A DNA stretch of 64,000 bases from Owenia fusiformis. Lineage: Eukaryota > Annelida > Polychaeta > Sabellida > Oweniidae. The notes below the pieces were generated by a model. That model searched no databases and was not told the DNA's origin. It was given only the letters and a program-made list of their open reading frames with translations. The stretch spans positions 4,402,001 through 4,466,000 of the forward strand of contig CAIIXF020000001.1 of the NCBI GenBank assembly GCA_903813345.2, in the 5' to 3' direction. The first letter of the stretch is position 1, and every line of letters begins with the position of its first letter. Shown here in pieces: positions 28,401 to 38,700 of this stretch. The position numbers were made by a program, and so were the translations under genes.

Positions 28401-31400
28401 TATATTATGTAGGTGTTATACTGAAACAGTCCACTTAAATTTACCTGCAATTAATAAAAGTCATAGTCACCTGAATATGGTATTGAAACTGAGAAATCAA
28501 TTAATTAATTATTATTATTATTTAATCTTTGTATTATGGCTCTCATATATGATTATTTCTTATAATATATGTGAAAAAATCGTTCTCGACACCCGTGTAT
28601 TAGAACTGCTTGGTTATCATTTTATGAACTACATGTAATATGTTTTTAATATGTATTTGTGAAGCAAATCTGTACTTAGAGCCTATGGGATCGACCAGGA
28701 TTCAGTCCATTGGTCCTTTTATATCTTCTTGTTAGATTATGTAAATTCATTTTTTTTGCAATTGATCTCAAAGGATGATTTGATTTTTTGAAAACTGATT
28801 CTGGAGTTAGATCAGTCCTGTAAAGAAAGGATGAACAGTTGCATGGAAAAAATCATACCTGAACTTTTGAGACCTTATATAAATGTAATTAGAAATGGTA
28901 AAAAGTGTTTAAAGCTGTGACTATTATCTACTCTGTCTTTGATTCCTTACTTTCTCAACTTTACTAAGTTAAATGTCTTGGCTGTATTGACTATGTGTGG
29001 TCCTTATGTCTTTTTTACAAGAAACATATAATTTGTAGGAGCCTTTTTAGAGTTCCTGATAATTCGCAAAACAAGTAAAAACAGGCAAAATTCCTTAAAA
29101 CAACAGGCAATTTCGATAATTGAAAAAATCACTTGTCTACATCTTCTGAGACCACTGCAGTTTGAGTATAGAATGTTGTTTTGGTTAATGTCTTGTTATG
29201 GAAGAAATTGCTATGGTTTCCAACTTTTTGTGGATGGTGTTTGACATTCGACAGTCATCATTCAGCATCTGGCATCAAATGGCAGGTATTTTGCGTGTTA
29301 ATGCCTTATTTTCCTAATGTTGCCATTTGTTCATTTTCCTTGTGATTGTACATACTAGAGTCCCCCTCCCTTGAATAAACATAGCATATAGTACCATAAT
29401 ATGATTAAGCATCTTCCATGTAAAATGTATTCTGATTCAGAGATTACATCTGGAATATCAAGGATATTTCATTTTTCCATTTTGATTCTGAATAATCGTT
29501 ATTTTGTTTACATGACAATAAAATAAATATATGATGTCCTCATTCACGAGGAAGCCCTTAAGGTAGATGACAATGAATGACCCCTCAATAAAAAGGGATG
29601 TACTATCAGCATGAATATATATATTTTTCTTGAATTTTAATCAGTAAAAAATCTTGAGTCTGTAAAAGGATGTAAAGTAAATATATATCTTCATTTACAA
29701 AGAATCTCTTTAGTAAATGACAATGAGTGACCCCTCAATAAAAAGGGATGTACTATCATAAATGTATCCACAATGTCACTTTTTACGAGTAGGATTTCTT
29801 TGAATTATAAGGGACGAGAACCTGATATTTCCTTGTCAAATCAAGTGATCTTATTATTATTTCAGTGTGTATGAAAATACTGCAATCATAATTCAGTCAT
29901 CATTCTGAATGATGACTATCTTAAGAAATAAGATATGATAGCAACACAAATTAAGTTTTAGTAAATATGATCTAAGGGACCTGTACTCTAAAATAGAATA
30001 TTTCATTGCTAAAACATCCTGTATGGAGTAATACTAACAGATTAGTTCTTTTTTGTCTAACCCCCCCCCCCTCCCCCCTAAAGGCAGTGTCTAATGCTAA
30101 TATCAACCCATTCCATGTGGGAACACCCCAAGTATCATATATGAATATGAGATATATTGGTATTTGGCATGGGTGACATATTAGTCACAGGTATGTCTCT
30201 TTAATGATCTGAAATTGAAAAATATATTTCTTTGAGTAATATGCACGTTGACACACTTTATGTAAGTTCATCACAAAACTAGAAGATGAAATATTCTAGA
30301 TTTGTCAGGATCTTGATTTGAAATTGAAAAAAAGATATTTCATTGAGTAATATGCTCATTGAGACACTTTATGTATATTTATTTATTAACTTAAGAAACA
30401 GCAGATAACAGAAGTAAAAAATTGTAGATTTATCAAGATATGAAATCTGAAACAGCATTGTCAAGATGTTAGGTAGACACAATTTGGGATTTTGGACACT
30501 ATCAATTAAATGAGTACATAATCCATATACTCATTCTTCCTTGTGAACAAGGAGTGCCCAAAGTTATCCATACCTTCAGGCTGCATCCACCTACACAAAA
30601 AGCACACTCAAAACACATTGTACAGATATTGGGAGAAACTTATATTTTATATGAATGAAAAAGAAAATGAAAATAAGCAATGAATCAATAATTTGAGATG
30701 AAGGAATCACAGAGACTGAATCAGGCTTTACAGTATATGCCAGCAGCTAGAACAAATATATATACAAGATAGTTTACATTGTAGATTCTTCAATTCCTTT
30801 GTTTTAAAAATTATTAATTGTTTTAATAAATCCATTAGGATTAGTACTTATGAGTGATAAGGCACATCTTTGTTAAAATAAAGGAAAAATTATGAAAATG
30901 AAATAAGTTATAGATTTCAATTTCCTTTATGATAAGGAAATATTAGTAAAGCTGAATTGAATTGAAAATTTGAAAATAATTGAAGTAAACAAAAAGGGGT
31001 TTAGTTGTTAAATGAATTCTAGGTGATAAAAATAACAAAATATTGCTTCTGGGACAAGATCAAACAACTAAATTACATATTCTTTATCCTACCTGTTTTG
31101 TATTTTAACAATCAACACAGGTATATTTCAGCAGATATCGGATAAATTCATAAAAATACTTTTTCGATTGCTAAAATTATCGATTATAAAACCGGAAGTG
31201 CGTTCTGTGACGTCCGCGTGTGGATATTTCAATTATTCAGATTTTGCTGTGGATTCGACTCAAAAATTCACTTTCTCATAATAAAGATGAGCTGAAAGTT
31301 GACTTGAACACCTTTCAATCCCCAGTGTAAATATCGCTTTTCAAGGTTCAATAGGCGACTTTGAATGGACTTTCATGCATAGTTTGAAAATAGAATCACC

Positions 31401-32973
31401 AGAGAAGGTTTTAAACCATGAAATCGACTCTAAAGCCTGAGAAAATGTTTTTTAACCATTTTGTCAGCTGTATGTTACAGTATGCCTTTAAATCCTTAAT
31501 TACAGTCTGTTTGCTCTCACAACTGACCCCTGATTACCATACCAATTTCTAAGATCGCCCTATTTTATATACCAGAGAAAGAAAATCCATAGAATTTTGA
31601 ACAATGTACTGTTTTTTAACCAACATTATATTCGAGGTAATGAACTGGTTATACATAGGTGAACTACCTTGCAAGCAAATAATTACATGAAAATTAATAT
31701 TTTCACCTGAAAGTTAGCAGGTGCTTATTGTCAATGCAAGGATTTCTTTCAAGCTTTGAATTTTAAAAGACATATTTTTTAAGTATTTTTGTGTTAATTA
31801 GAATTAAAATCACATATTCGGGTTAGACCTACACAGCATCTTTAATTTTGATAAAAAAAGCTTCGTAATTTAGGATTTTTGAGGTACAGTATATGTGTTA
31901 CTGTTAACCCTGCTGTAACAGGAACCATCGCCTTTTAAGTAAATATGTTGTCTTATATTTTTCAGCTATGACATCCTACAACCCGGCAATGTTAGCCTTG
32001 AATGAGATGATGAGAGAACAGTTAAGGTTGACTCAGCAATTTATGCAGTCACAAAAATATCTCCATCAATCATTGGCACCATCTATTGACCAGAGTGACT
32101 ACAAATACACCACACTAGAAGATACTAAACAGGTTTGGAAGATTTTTCTTTAGAAATTTATTTATGTCATGAATATAATCTTCCTACATGTATAAAGAAG
32201 AAAGCTCAACATTTGTTAACTTTTGTAATAAAAAAAACACAAAGGGTAACACTTGGAAAACAAATCGATTTAATCTATAGACACTTTGAAAATAAAGCTA
32301 ACGAGAAAATTCAGCACAAAACCCAAAATAAGTTATTTTTGTAAAGATTTAGTTTAAAGATGAATGATTCATAGGATATATCCATTTTTAAGATGAAAAA
32401 GTCAAAATTTCTTTAAGTAGTACACAATTGAAATAGTTTGATAAAAAGATATACATTGTAAGTATTATTGGTGAATTTTGCACTAAACTTGTATAAATGT
32501 ACCTCTTTTGAAGGTGCAAAAGTTCAAATTTCCCTCCATTTTCCATAATTTGGAAATCCGCAGTCAATAAATTTTTGATCGCTCATGACACCCCTGGAAG
32601 TGATTTATCTTTAAAATGTTAAATTTTACATGGGATGATTTTTAACATATATCATATGATATTCATCTTTGAACTTTGGTATTGTTTTTTGGCCCACCTT
32701 GTATGTTTATATATAAGGACATACCACTATTGCAAAGTCTAAATAGACGCCTCAACTTCAGAGAACCATCACTCTAATCAATGATCATTTCCACTGGCCT
32801 ATAAAGTGGAAATGGTTTATTGAAGGGCGCACATTAGGTTGATGAGCTTCCTCACGATGTAAATGTTGCATTGTGTTTTGTAGTATATACGACGTGAGAG
32901 GAAAAAGAGGAAGAAACTGACGTTTGAAGAGGCATTGAAGATGGTTCAACAGGAGATGGATGATAGATATTGA
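7496..32973 (+). CDS. C19orf44: C19orf44-like protein, DUF4614 C-terminus (8 coding exons, 810 aa)
   Basis: Exons: 7496-7627, 10148-10949, 11378-11547, 11985-12084, 18970-19720, 20296-20516, 31966-32132, 32884-32973. All splice borders are GT/AG and the phases close to 810 codons plus stop. Assignment rests on the C-terminus (residues about 652-810): YVDPTPIA, then ADALEA, LTQQF-x6-YLHQSL, YTTLEDTKQYIRR and LTFEEAL, which follow the human C19orf44/DUF4614 order. The N-terminal two thirds are disordered and Ser/Asp-rich. They carry four basic-hydrophobic short motifs of the NKFMKKK / NKFLKKK / NRFLKK type (about residues 88, 173, 224, 290) like the SRFLKKK seen in the human protein, plus YTEDFES and YTDEFHS motifs. 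The molecular role is not established. The 6.9 kb fourth and 11.4 kb sixth introns hold most of the repeats listed here, and the sixth hosts an antisense gene. Confidence 0.88.
7720..8105. mobile_element. MITE with about 125-bp terminal inverted repeats
   Basis: The left arm starts GTCCATTTCACTGTTT and the right arm is its inverted partner ending AGTGAAATGGAC. The arms pair over roughly 125 bp each, including the shared inner string GTACATGAATG. The interior (about 7835-7980) encodes nothing. It lies in intron 1 of the C19orf44 homologue. Superfamily not assigned; no clear target-site duplication was identified. Confidence 0.8.
7831..8305 (+). repeat. Diverged direct repeat, two copies of about 140 bp
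   Basis: The stretch 7831-7970 (inside the preceding MITE) and 8168-8305 share an ordered series of matches: TTGGATT, GTGGCCTCT versus GTGACCTCT, TTGGATGCTTC versus TTGATGCTCC, ATTACAAGAGG and TTATTGCAC. The second copy abuts the next MITE. Old tandem duplication is the simplest reading. Confidence 0.6.
8310..8757. mobile_element. MITE with GTTTTGCGTCC-type inverted repeats
   Basis: The left end reads TTAGGCTGTAAGAATTAG and the right end is the inverted TAAGGCCATAAGAATTAG. Pairing continues through TTCTYTGTTTTGCGTCC, CATGATTT and AAACAAACAC on both sides (about 75-80 bp per arm). The interior is non-coding. Non-autonomous DNA transposon, superfamily not assigned. Confidence 0.75.
9248..9288. 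repeat. Perfect GC-rich palindrome in AT-rich intron
   Basis: A 14-bp perfect stem (TTAAGCGCCCCCCG and its complement) extends inward by a TTTT/AAAA pairing past one mismatch, leaving a 3-nt loop. In such AT-rich surroundings this is a conspicuous cruciform or RNA hairpin. No terminator or RNA gene assignment is made. Confidence 0.8.
11271..11436 (+). repeat. Tandem duplication of the exon 3 acceptor and first 58 nt
   Basis: The 64-bp stretch at 11271-11334 (tttcag plus the start of exon 3) recurs almost identically at 11372-11435, where it opens the functional exon 3 of the C19orf44 homologue. The upstream copy has an intact acceptor but no donor follows. Reading through it in the correct phase meets a stop, so it is a decoy acceptor. 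Confidence 0.85.
13130..16940. mobile_element. Head-to-head inverted pair of a repeat carrying old transposon-like coding relics
   Basis: Left arm about 13130-14700 and right arm about 15130-16940 are mirror images. Shared strings include ATCAATTGGTG, AGACAGGGCCCTTTTT and CATGTTGCTATGC-type RFX-box-like motifs. The centre (about 14700-15130) is unpaired. Outward-facing broken coding relics lie next to the centre: one has a DSNVLVIALA stretch, another a Cys-rich tail (CNCKGNC, CKCHG). I have seen similar Cys-rich ends on unnamed invertebrate transposon-associated proteins but cannot name the family. The outer kilobase of each arm is non-coding. The reading frames are broken in several places; treated as a fossil. 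Confidence 0.7.
17266..18563. mobile_element. Fold-back (palindromic) DNA element interrupted by a Helitron
   Basis: Ends are CACTGGTGATCCACTCG and, inverted, CACTAGTGATCCACTCG, continuing into ATTACGCTGGTTAC. The candidate 5-bp target duplication CACAA lies at 17261-17265 and 18564-18568. Beyond the termini the two halves (17266-17328 plus 18125-18282, and 18310-18563) pair along nearly their whole length, so the element is a large hairpin. The left half is split by the Helitron at 17329-18124. No transposase is present. The superfamily is uncertain; 5-bp duplication and CAC ends are weakly reminiscent of Transib-type elements. Confidence 0.75.
17329..18124 (+). mobile_element. Non-autonomous Helitron (copy A), pearl-like
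   Basis: It starts TCCCATCAAACGAAG after an A and ends CTGG before a T, as Helitrons do. A hairpin ACGC-TTTG-GCGT (18099-18110) lies exactly 10 nt before the CTGG. A GTTCGATGGGA near the 3' end is the inverted partner of the 5' terminus, an asymmetric inverted repeat as in Helitron2/Helentron-type elements. It contains a (CCGT)n microsatellite and about three roughly 135-bp internal repeats rich in AAATGGCGGCCATTTT. No Rep/helicase coding is present. Confidence 0.8.
20703..20730. repeat. Short imperfect palindrome GGGATGGAT...ATCCATCC
   Basis: GGATGGAT is followed after about 10 nt by its complement ATCCATCC, inside a locally GC-rich patch (about 20680-20750) in the sixth C19orf44 intron. 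No function is assigned. The remaining 20517-22240 stretch of that intron shows no gene. Confidence 0.45.
22243..22668. mobile_element. MITE with CAGATGCGAGT termini (intact copy)
   Basis: Ends CAGATGCGAGTAG and inverted CAGATGCGAGTGG. The 426-bp interior has no coding capacity. A second copy in opposite orientation is split at 47664-47957 and 53137-53272. The two match over essentially their full lengths, which defines the family and lets the insertion at 47.9 kb be reconstructed. Confidence 0.8.
23422..24008. mobile_element. MITE with about 50-bp GC-rich inverted termini
   Basis: The left arm has GGGGTTCACTGTATATAAA followed by a GACGGGGGTCCT-type string. The right arm is the inverted GGGGTTCACTGTATATAAA with GACGGGGATCCT. 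The interior repeats a CCATACCAAATGTC-type unit several times. Non-coding. Target duplication not certain. Confidence 0.75.
24400..24960 (+). repeat. AT-rich short tandem repeats
   Basis: At about 24430-24495 an AATTTAATATAAATTAGT-type unit repeats four times. At about 24855-24915 a 31-nt unit containing ATAAGTGTTCATAAATAG repeats two to three times. This is low-complexity DNA directly downstream of the nested minus-strand gene, so it may lie in or after its 3' UTR. Confidence 0.7.
25097..27839 (-). CDS. Putative secreted four-helix cytokine-like protein (IL-6/LIF/CNTF class), 4 exons, 238 aa
   Basis: Exons (minus): 27827-27839, 27349-27593, 25995-26111, 25097-25438. All have GT/AG borders, with intron phases 1-0-0. 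Residues 1-26 (MQLKANLRCIFESVLL...) form a signal peptide. The mature part has a Pro-rich lead with C37, then predicted amphipathic helices at about 61-88 (A), 126-150 (B), 152-180 (C) and 198-235 (D). A long A-B loop contains DPTYP and GMPNV, and N-glycosylation sequons lie at N70 and N136. The second mature cysteine, C175, is in helix C, so a C37-C175 bond would mirror the lead-to-helix-C bond known in LIF. The intron falling in phase 0 right after HMMSLY matches where I recall the LIF gene splitting helix A from its loop; the tiny first exon is also LIF-like. If right, it would signal through a gp130-type receptor. Sequence identity is low, so the family call is inference. The gene lies antisense within a C19orf44 intron. 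The gene model itself is well supported. Confidence 0.75.
29170..29345 (+). repeat. Dispersed repeat, copy 1 (partner at about 44840-45000)
   Basis: Shares with the later copy the ordered strings ATTGCTATGGT, TTTTTGTGGA-x-GGTGTT, AAATGGCAGGT, TTTTGC and GTGAATGCCTT / GTTAATGCCTT. No ends or coding capacity are recognised. Confidence 0.55.
29572..29758 (+). repeat. Local direct duplication of about 45 bp
   Basis: ATGACAATGARTGACCCC followed by TCAATAAAAAGGGATGTAC occurs at about 29567-29612 and again at about 29714-29756. A second local duplication (TGAAATTGAAAAA through GACACACTTTATGTA-type text) occurs at about 30210-30265 and 30317-30375. Both lie in the large C19orf44 intron and are non-coding. 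Confidence 0.7.
31185..31220. promoter_or_regulatory. Candidate internal promoter: ETS and CRE sites
   Basis: ACCGGAAGTG at 31191-31200 is an ETS-family site and TGACGTC at 31208-31214 is a CRE core, in a small CpG-containing island within an otherwise AT-rich intron. It could drive an alternative 5' end for the C19orf44 terminal exons or, read on minus, a distal 5' exon for the cytokine-like gene 3.4 kb away. Direction is not resolved. Confidence 0.4.
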
Positions 32974-35731
32974 AAACTCTATTCACTAGTGCCATCTTTA
33001 TGAAAACATTAAATACAGATTTGTATTACTTGAAAATATGTCATTGGAACGTTGACTTTGCATTGATAAATGTATGACCAGCCAACCAGGAGTTCAATGA
33101 TGGTAGAGGTAATGAAGAATTTCAGTTTATCTTCATTATTTATATCATTAGATTCGGACTTCAATATATGGACACTAAAATCACTTTTTGGAGGTCAATT
33201 TTTTTCATGGAGAATGACAGGGTCAATGTATTGGTGATGGGAGGGGGGGGGGTTAAAGTCCATCATATTCTCTTATTGCATGTTGATTTCTAATAGGAAG
33301 GGACTTTTAATTTGATGAAATTGAAAAAAGTTCAATATCATATTGAAGGAGGGATGTTATATATTACATTTTGGACAGATATAAATATATTGGCCTATTC
33401 TTTTGAAAATGTTGGTCCTAGAATATTCTCTGAGTTCCAAAATGTTGCTCAACAACTGTGTCACACAACAAGATGAGCTGTCTTCTTGTAGCAGATTTTA
33501 TGTGATATTTGGTTTCCTCTATTAAGACCCTTTTTATATGATATTATTCATACCATGTGCAGTTAGGTCTTACTTTTTGAAATATGTAACTAGTATTTAT
33601 CTAACAACTTATTGGCAATATGAGTTCCTTGCTTTTATAATCAAGGCACCAATCTGCGTTAATTGTATTATAATCAGTGATGCAACCAAGACACTTGTGT
33701 TCCTGTAAATAGATAATTATTACAAAGGCACCTTGTATCTTCAGAATAGTGTCTTGGTTACAAAAGGGAGGAAATCAAACTGACAAAATATGTGTATGTA
33801 TTTTGTCATGACATGAACAGTAATTACACATTTTCCATCTGCTTTCATTTATGGATAAAATCACATAAGAAATGGGTTAAGATTGAGAAAATGAAATATC
33901 TGCCAAAATCTGCTTCTGGAAAGGCAAATAATCTTGTTACAAAGACATATAGTGTCTTGGCAACACATTGAGAGTTGGTGAATAGAGTGATTGACATTTA
34001 GCATGACTTTTAGTCCAGAAAGAAGAATACTCAACTAATTGAATTGAAAATTGCATCAATGTTTAAACCTGTCTTGTGTGTATATGCCAAGTATATTAGG
34101 GTATCGTCAATAAATTATAACAGGATAACGCATGCTGGCATGCTTTGAATTTAAGCTTGGTGTAAAATTTAGATGACCTTTTTGGTTATTAATGAATTTA
34201 GTTTCCTCATACTGATGATAAAAACAAAATTATCTGTCTTATTTATTGTTTATTATATTACTACATGTTTATGAGCTTCATATGGAATGTATGTAAAATA
34301 ATTGGTGCTATCAGATGTATTAAACTCTCTCAGGGAATAAAACATGAAAAAACATTTAAAAGAGATGATGGATTGTTTTGACATTTGTGTTGGCTGTTAG
34401 AAGTCCAATTTTCAATCCAATTTTCATTCCAATTGTTATATTCTGGAAGTGTGTAGGCATGATATTGTTTTATACAGGGTGTGATACTCATACTAGAAGC
34501 TTCTTTGAGGCATAGAGAGTCATAGCATTTTTACCTAAGGCTATGTAATAATAACACTCAATGACTATTGTGTGTTTACTAAGTTAAACTCTTGAATTAT
34601 TCCCCCTCGGCTTAATTCCACAATTCCATAGATCACTAATGTCACAATCGGAGCCAAGTTGATACCAAATGAGATAGAATTGTGGAAAAAACTAGAATTG
34701 ATGTTGATAAAGAGCATGAGGTTGAACCAGTAGCAGACTGCTGTATATACTACAACACCCAAGCAGACCATGCCACACAGCGAGGTTCATGGGAGGTACC
34801 AGCAGGATTAGAGACTGAAAAAATGAAGCTATTTCTGGTATTAGATAATTTTACATGCAAGTGACCATTGCATGTCAAAGGTGAGTGAACTTTGGACTGA
34901 CAGAATTCAGATCCTATGAATATTCTCTTAAATGTCAATTGGAAGTTTGGTGACAGACGGAAATTCAAATTAATTTGCATGAAAGGAAGATACAAACTGA
35001 AATATTGAGAGTTTGTATTGTGTAAGGGTTTGTACTGTTACCTAACAAAAACAAAGTTGTTCACTTATTTAATTTCCAGTTATTAGAAAGCAATAATTAA
35101 GTTATAATTGAAGGTTAAACTAACCTCAATATCCCTTTACTTTATTACAAAATTAAACATCTAATTAATTAATTGTTATATATTTCACTACTAGTATTTA
35201 ATGTTCATTGACTTTTATTACATTGCCTTGGGTACTATCAGTCTGTCAAACCAATCACTTCAATTTGTTAAACACAGTTGTATTTTAAGTTTACCTAAAA
35301 TTGATCTTACAAAATGCTCAAGATGTATATTAAGTATAAGTAATTTCACCTGTTTGATAATTGTATAAGAACTGTAGAGTTGGTGTCTTAAATGTAACAG
35401 CTTTAAGTTCCATATTGTGGATTACATGTTACCTTTGTATGAAATATGTATTGGAATCCCCCTTTGGCTAAACTTTGACCAACATGGCAATAGGGTCTTT
35501 TTGGGGCACATTGAGGGAGTCTTCTAGAATTTATACATGATGTGTCTATCAATGGCTCTTCTCAGTGGATTATCGCTGCATTTTTGGTAATTTTAACTTC
35601 AACTGATCATTGCAGTGTTCTAAAAGTTTCAACCAATGAACAATTTATTTCCACACAAAAATTGGTTGGTTTTGCTTTCAGACACAATTTCACAAGTTAA
35701 CAATAGAAGACCATATTGCATTGTTTTTCAG
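32974..35731 (+). other. C19orf44 3' UTR, then intergenic or intronic DNA
   Basis: No convincing coding exon. An AATAAA at 34336-34341 is a plausible polyadenylation signal for the C19orf44 homologue. Poly-G at about 33240 is simple sequence. At 35730-35731 an acceptor-like TTGTTTTTCAG precedes the open frame of the next gene, so at least one 5' exon of that gene probably lies in this stretch or upstream, but I could not identify it. Confidence 0.45.
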
Positions 35732-35784
35732 GCTGTTGCAGCTTCGCATTGCTCCACATAACGACATCCTGCCAAAAATACCCA

Positions 35785-38700
35785 ATGGGCCAAGCCAGGA
35801 GTCACATGACCAAAAACAATCGAGAGCATTTGAAAGCTAGACACAAGCGTTCAGTTGATAATTTACATACACAGCCAGTAACCACCAGTGTTGATTTTGG
35901 GTCACAGACTGATTTATATATTAATCCAGAGATCAGAGGGTCACCAAGGTCAGCTGATAGCACACCAGATATTGTTGGCCACACGAGTGCTACACAATTG
36001 AAACAACGATTGTTGAAAGAGATTTATAAAACACCATGGACGCTTGAGGGCAGACGTAAACTTCTGAAACATATCATAGCTGTCTATCATCCAGAGTGGC
36101 AGCTCAGACATAGTCGTTATCGTAAAACAAGAAAAATGACCAATAGACGTCTTCTTAAGTATGATACGTTCGATAAGTTGAGTCGCTCGCAGTCTTATGA
36201 ACATCTGTTTGATGAACAGTTGGAGAATTATGATAAAGACAATTACAGCTCTAATAATCTCTTCAGATCTAAATCAAGTGAGAATCTTCCCGAGGATGTT
36301 ATTATTGTGACTGAGAGACCACAACATTTAGTTGGTCCACCTAAGCCAAAGAGACTTGCACAGAAAGATAGACACTGGCTGGATTGCGTTGATGAATATT
36401 CAAAAACATATGGAGGTGCAAAAGTGAAGACTTCTCCATTGAACTCTTCTTCATCAAGCAAAGTAATAACCACTAGGCATATTACAAGTGATAATCCATC
36501 ACCTGGTAAAACATCTTTGAAACAAGGACTCATAAAGGTAACCCCTGTGAATAAATTACAACCAACTAGACCTTTAACAAAGCCCAACAAGACAGAGAAG
36601 GTTACATCATATTTGACACTTTCACCTCAACAGCCAAAGAGGTTAGCAGTAAACCCAGTGTTACCTGCTAGATCTGGTAAGAATCAGAGAATAACATCTA
36701 GAATATACACTTCAAATATGTCTACTAATCCAAACAGTGAACAAGTCCAGAATGATGACAGCTCTACTCCATATGCCACTATTGATCATAGCATGTTTAA
36801 GCAACAGGGCCAAGGGAGTTCTGTGCAGCATGTTGGGAACGATAATAATATTGACAATAAGGTTATTTATTCAACAGTGAACAAATCTGGTGAATTACGT
36901 GATAAAGTTGAAATTGAGGAAAAGACTGTCACTGAAGTTGCAGATCAGACTCTATTTGCGATGGACAAAAAAGCATTTGCACTAATGCAAGAAGCCCATG
37001 ATATAGCTGATGGAAAGAAGAAATTCTTTTTTGATCAAGTTGATAAAGTTGAAAATGGTTCGTCTACCCAAAATGAAATGGACATGGTGGTCACTGACAG
37101 TCAAGGTCACACAAAGAGACTCCGATATTCTGACAATAAAGCCCCAGCTGATAACAATGAATCTCATTCTAACTCTTATCATAGTGTCACAAAAGTCACT
37201 CAGAACCATGTTGATTTGGATGCAAAGAATGAAGTTGATCTGACCCCTCCTACACCCCCAAGTCCTGGCAGTGGAAAGATGTCCCCTAAGGTGAGCTTCT
37301 CTCCCAGTATTGAGATCATTCCTAGAATGGGGGAGGAAGAAGCATTTGCTAAGTCACTAGAACAACAGATTTCGCAGCAAAGAGGCAGCATAGAAGATCT
37401 TGCTACAGCAATGGATGACCAAGACATCACCATTGAGGAAGAAGAGGAGGTAACACAACATAAGGCTACTATTGAACAACCAGAGAGTGTCACCAACTGG
37501 TCTATTTATCCACATAATGGTTCAATCAGCACGCCAAGTGTCTCTCTGAAGTCATTTGGTTCTCAGGAATCACTGAATTCTACTAATGCTATTGATGGCT
37601 CAGACTCCATAAGAGATGACTCATCGTCTTCTCAGAAGTACAACTACATGGAAGTGAAAGGTTCAAGTAGCAATGTGAGGGAAGTTTCAAGATCACCAGA
37701 GCCCAAGTTACCCCCTTTGCCACGTGTAGAGGACTCAAAATCGCCAGAACCTGGGGTTTCTCCTCTGCCACAGTCACCTCATGTACATTCCCCACAACGA
37801 ATTGCTTCCCCATCTAGTGCACCTATCAGGTCATCACCACAGCATGTTGAACCCACTGGGCAATCCCTTACTGTACCACGACGTGATTTATCCCCAGTCA
37901 ACACATCCTGGGTTGAGCCTAGCCCCCACGTGTCAACCGGAGCGAGTACATTGACGGCAAGCACAGTGACGTACAACCAACATGACTCATGTAATGATAA
38001 CGTAAATGTACATATATCTCAGCTGTCACCATCAACCGCTAATCAGGCCCTCGAGGCAACATATTCTGAAGTAAAGCATGCAAAGAAAGTGCCTATCAAA
38101 GTTGAAGTGACTAAAAATAAATTCAATCGATCTACTATCAATGCAAGTGTATCTCCTTACAACTTGAACGATGTAGTTCAACCCAAATCAACATCAGTCA
38201 GCACTGTCCGACATGAACCTGTGTTTTCCAAACCTTATATTCAAAATAACAAAGTTGACGTTGAGATCAAACACGTTGGTTCCCCACAGAAAGTTAAAAC
38301 AGAAACAGTCAGCATGGCTGTTAGTGATGAACTTGAATTGAAGTTTAAAAAACGCAGAGGAGCTGATCGGGAGCATTTTAATAAACCAATAGAGACTGTT
38401 GAGATTTCCTCACCACCTGTTCAAAGTACAAGCACCTCGTCTTTAAGTTCGACAAGTGGAGCTCATGATAAAACATATGTCACCGAGACACTGAATAAAA
38501 CATATGTCGCTGAACCATGTGTTACGTATGAGTTTAGGCCGAGTGTACATACCCAGACGCACCACGACGATCAAGATATCAACGTTAACACGCAACATCA
38601 GCATATTAATAGTAGCAATACAGAAGAAAGAAACCTCCACAGGAGTGAAATACAGTTTCAACCAAATAAAGCGTCAATTGCCTCTCAGTCGAGAACAATA

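Noticed and set aside
34565-34995. Hydrophobic minus-strand frames resembling a transmembrane exon
   Set aside because: Frames shift between stops, no consistent pair of splice sites was found, and a plus-strand frame of similar length overlaps.
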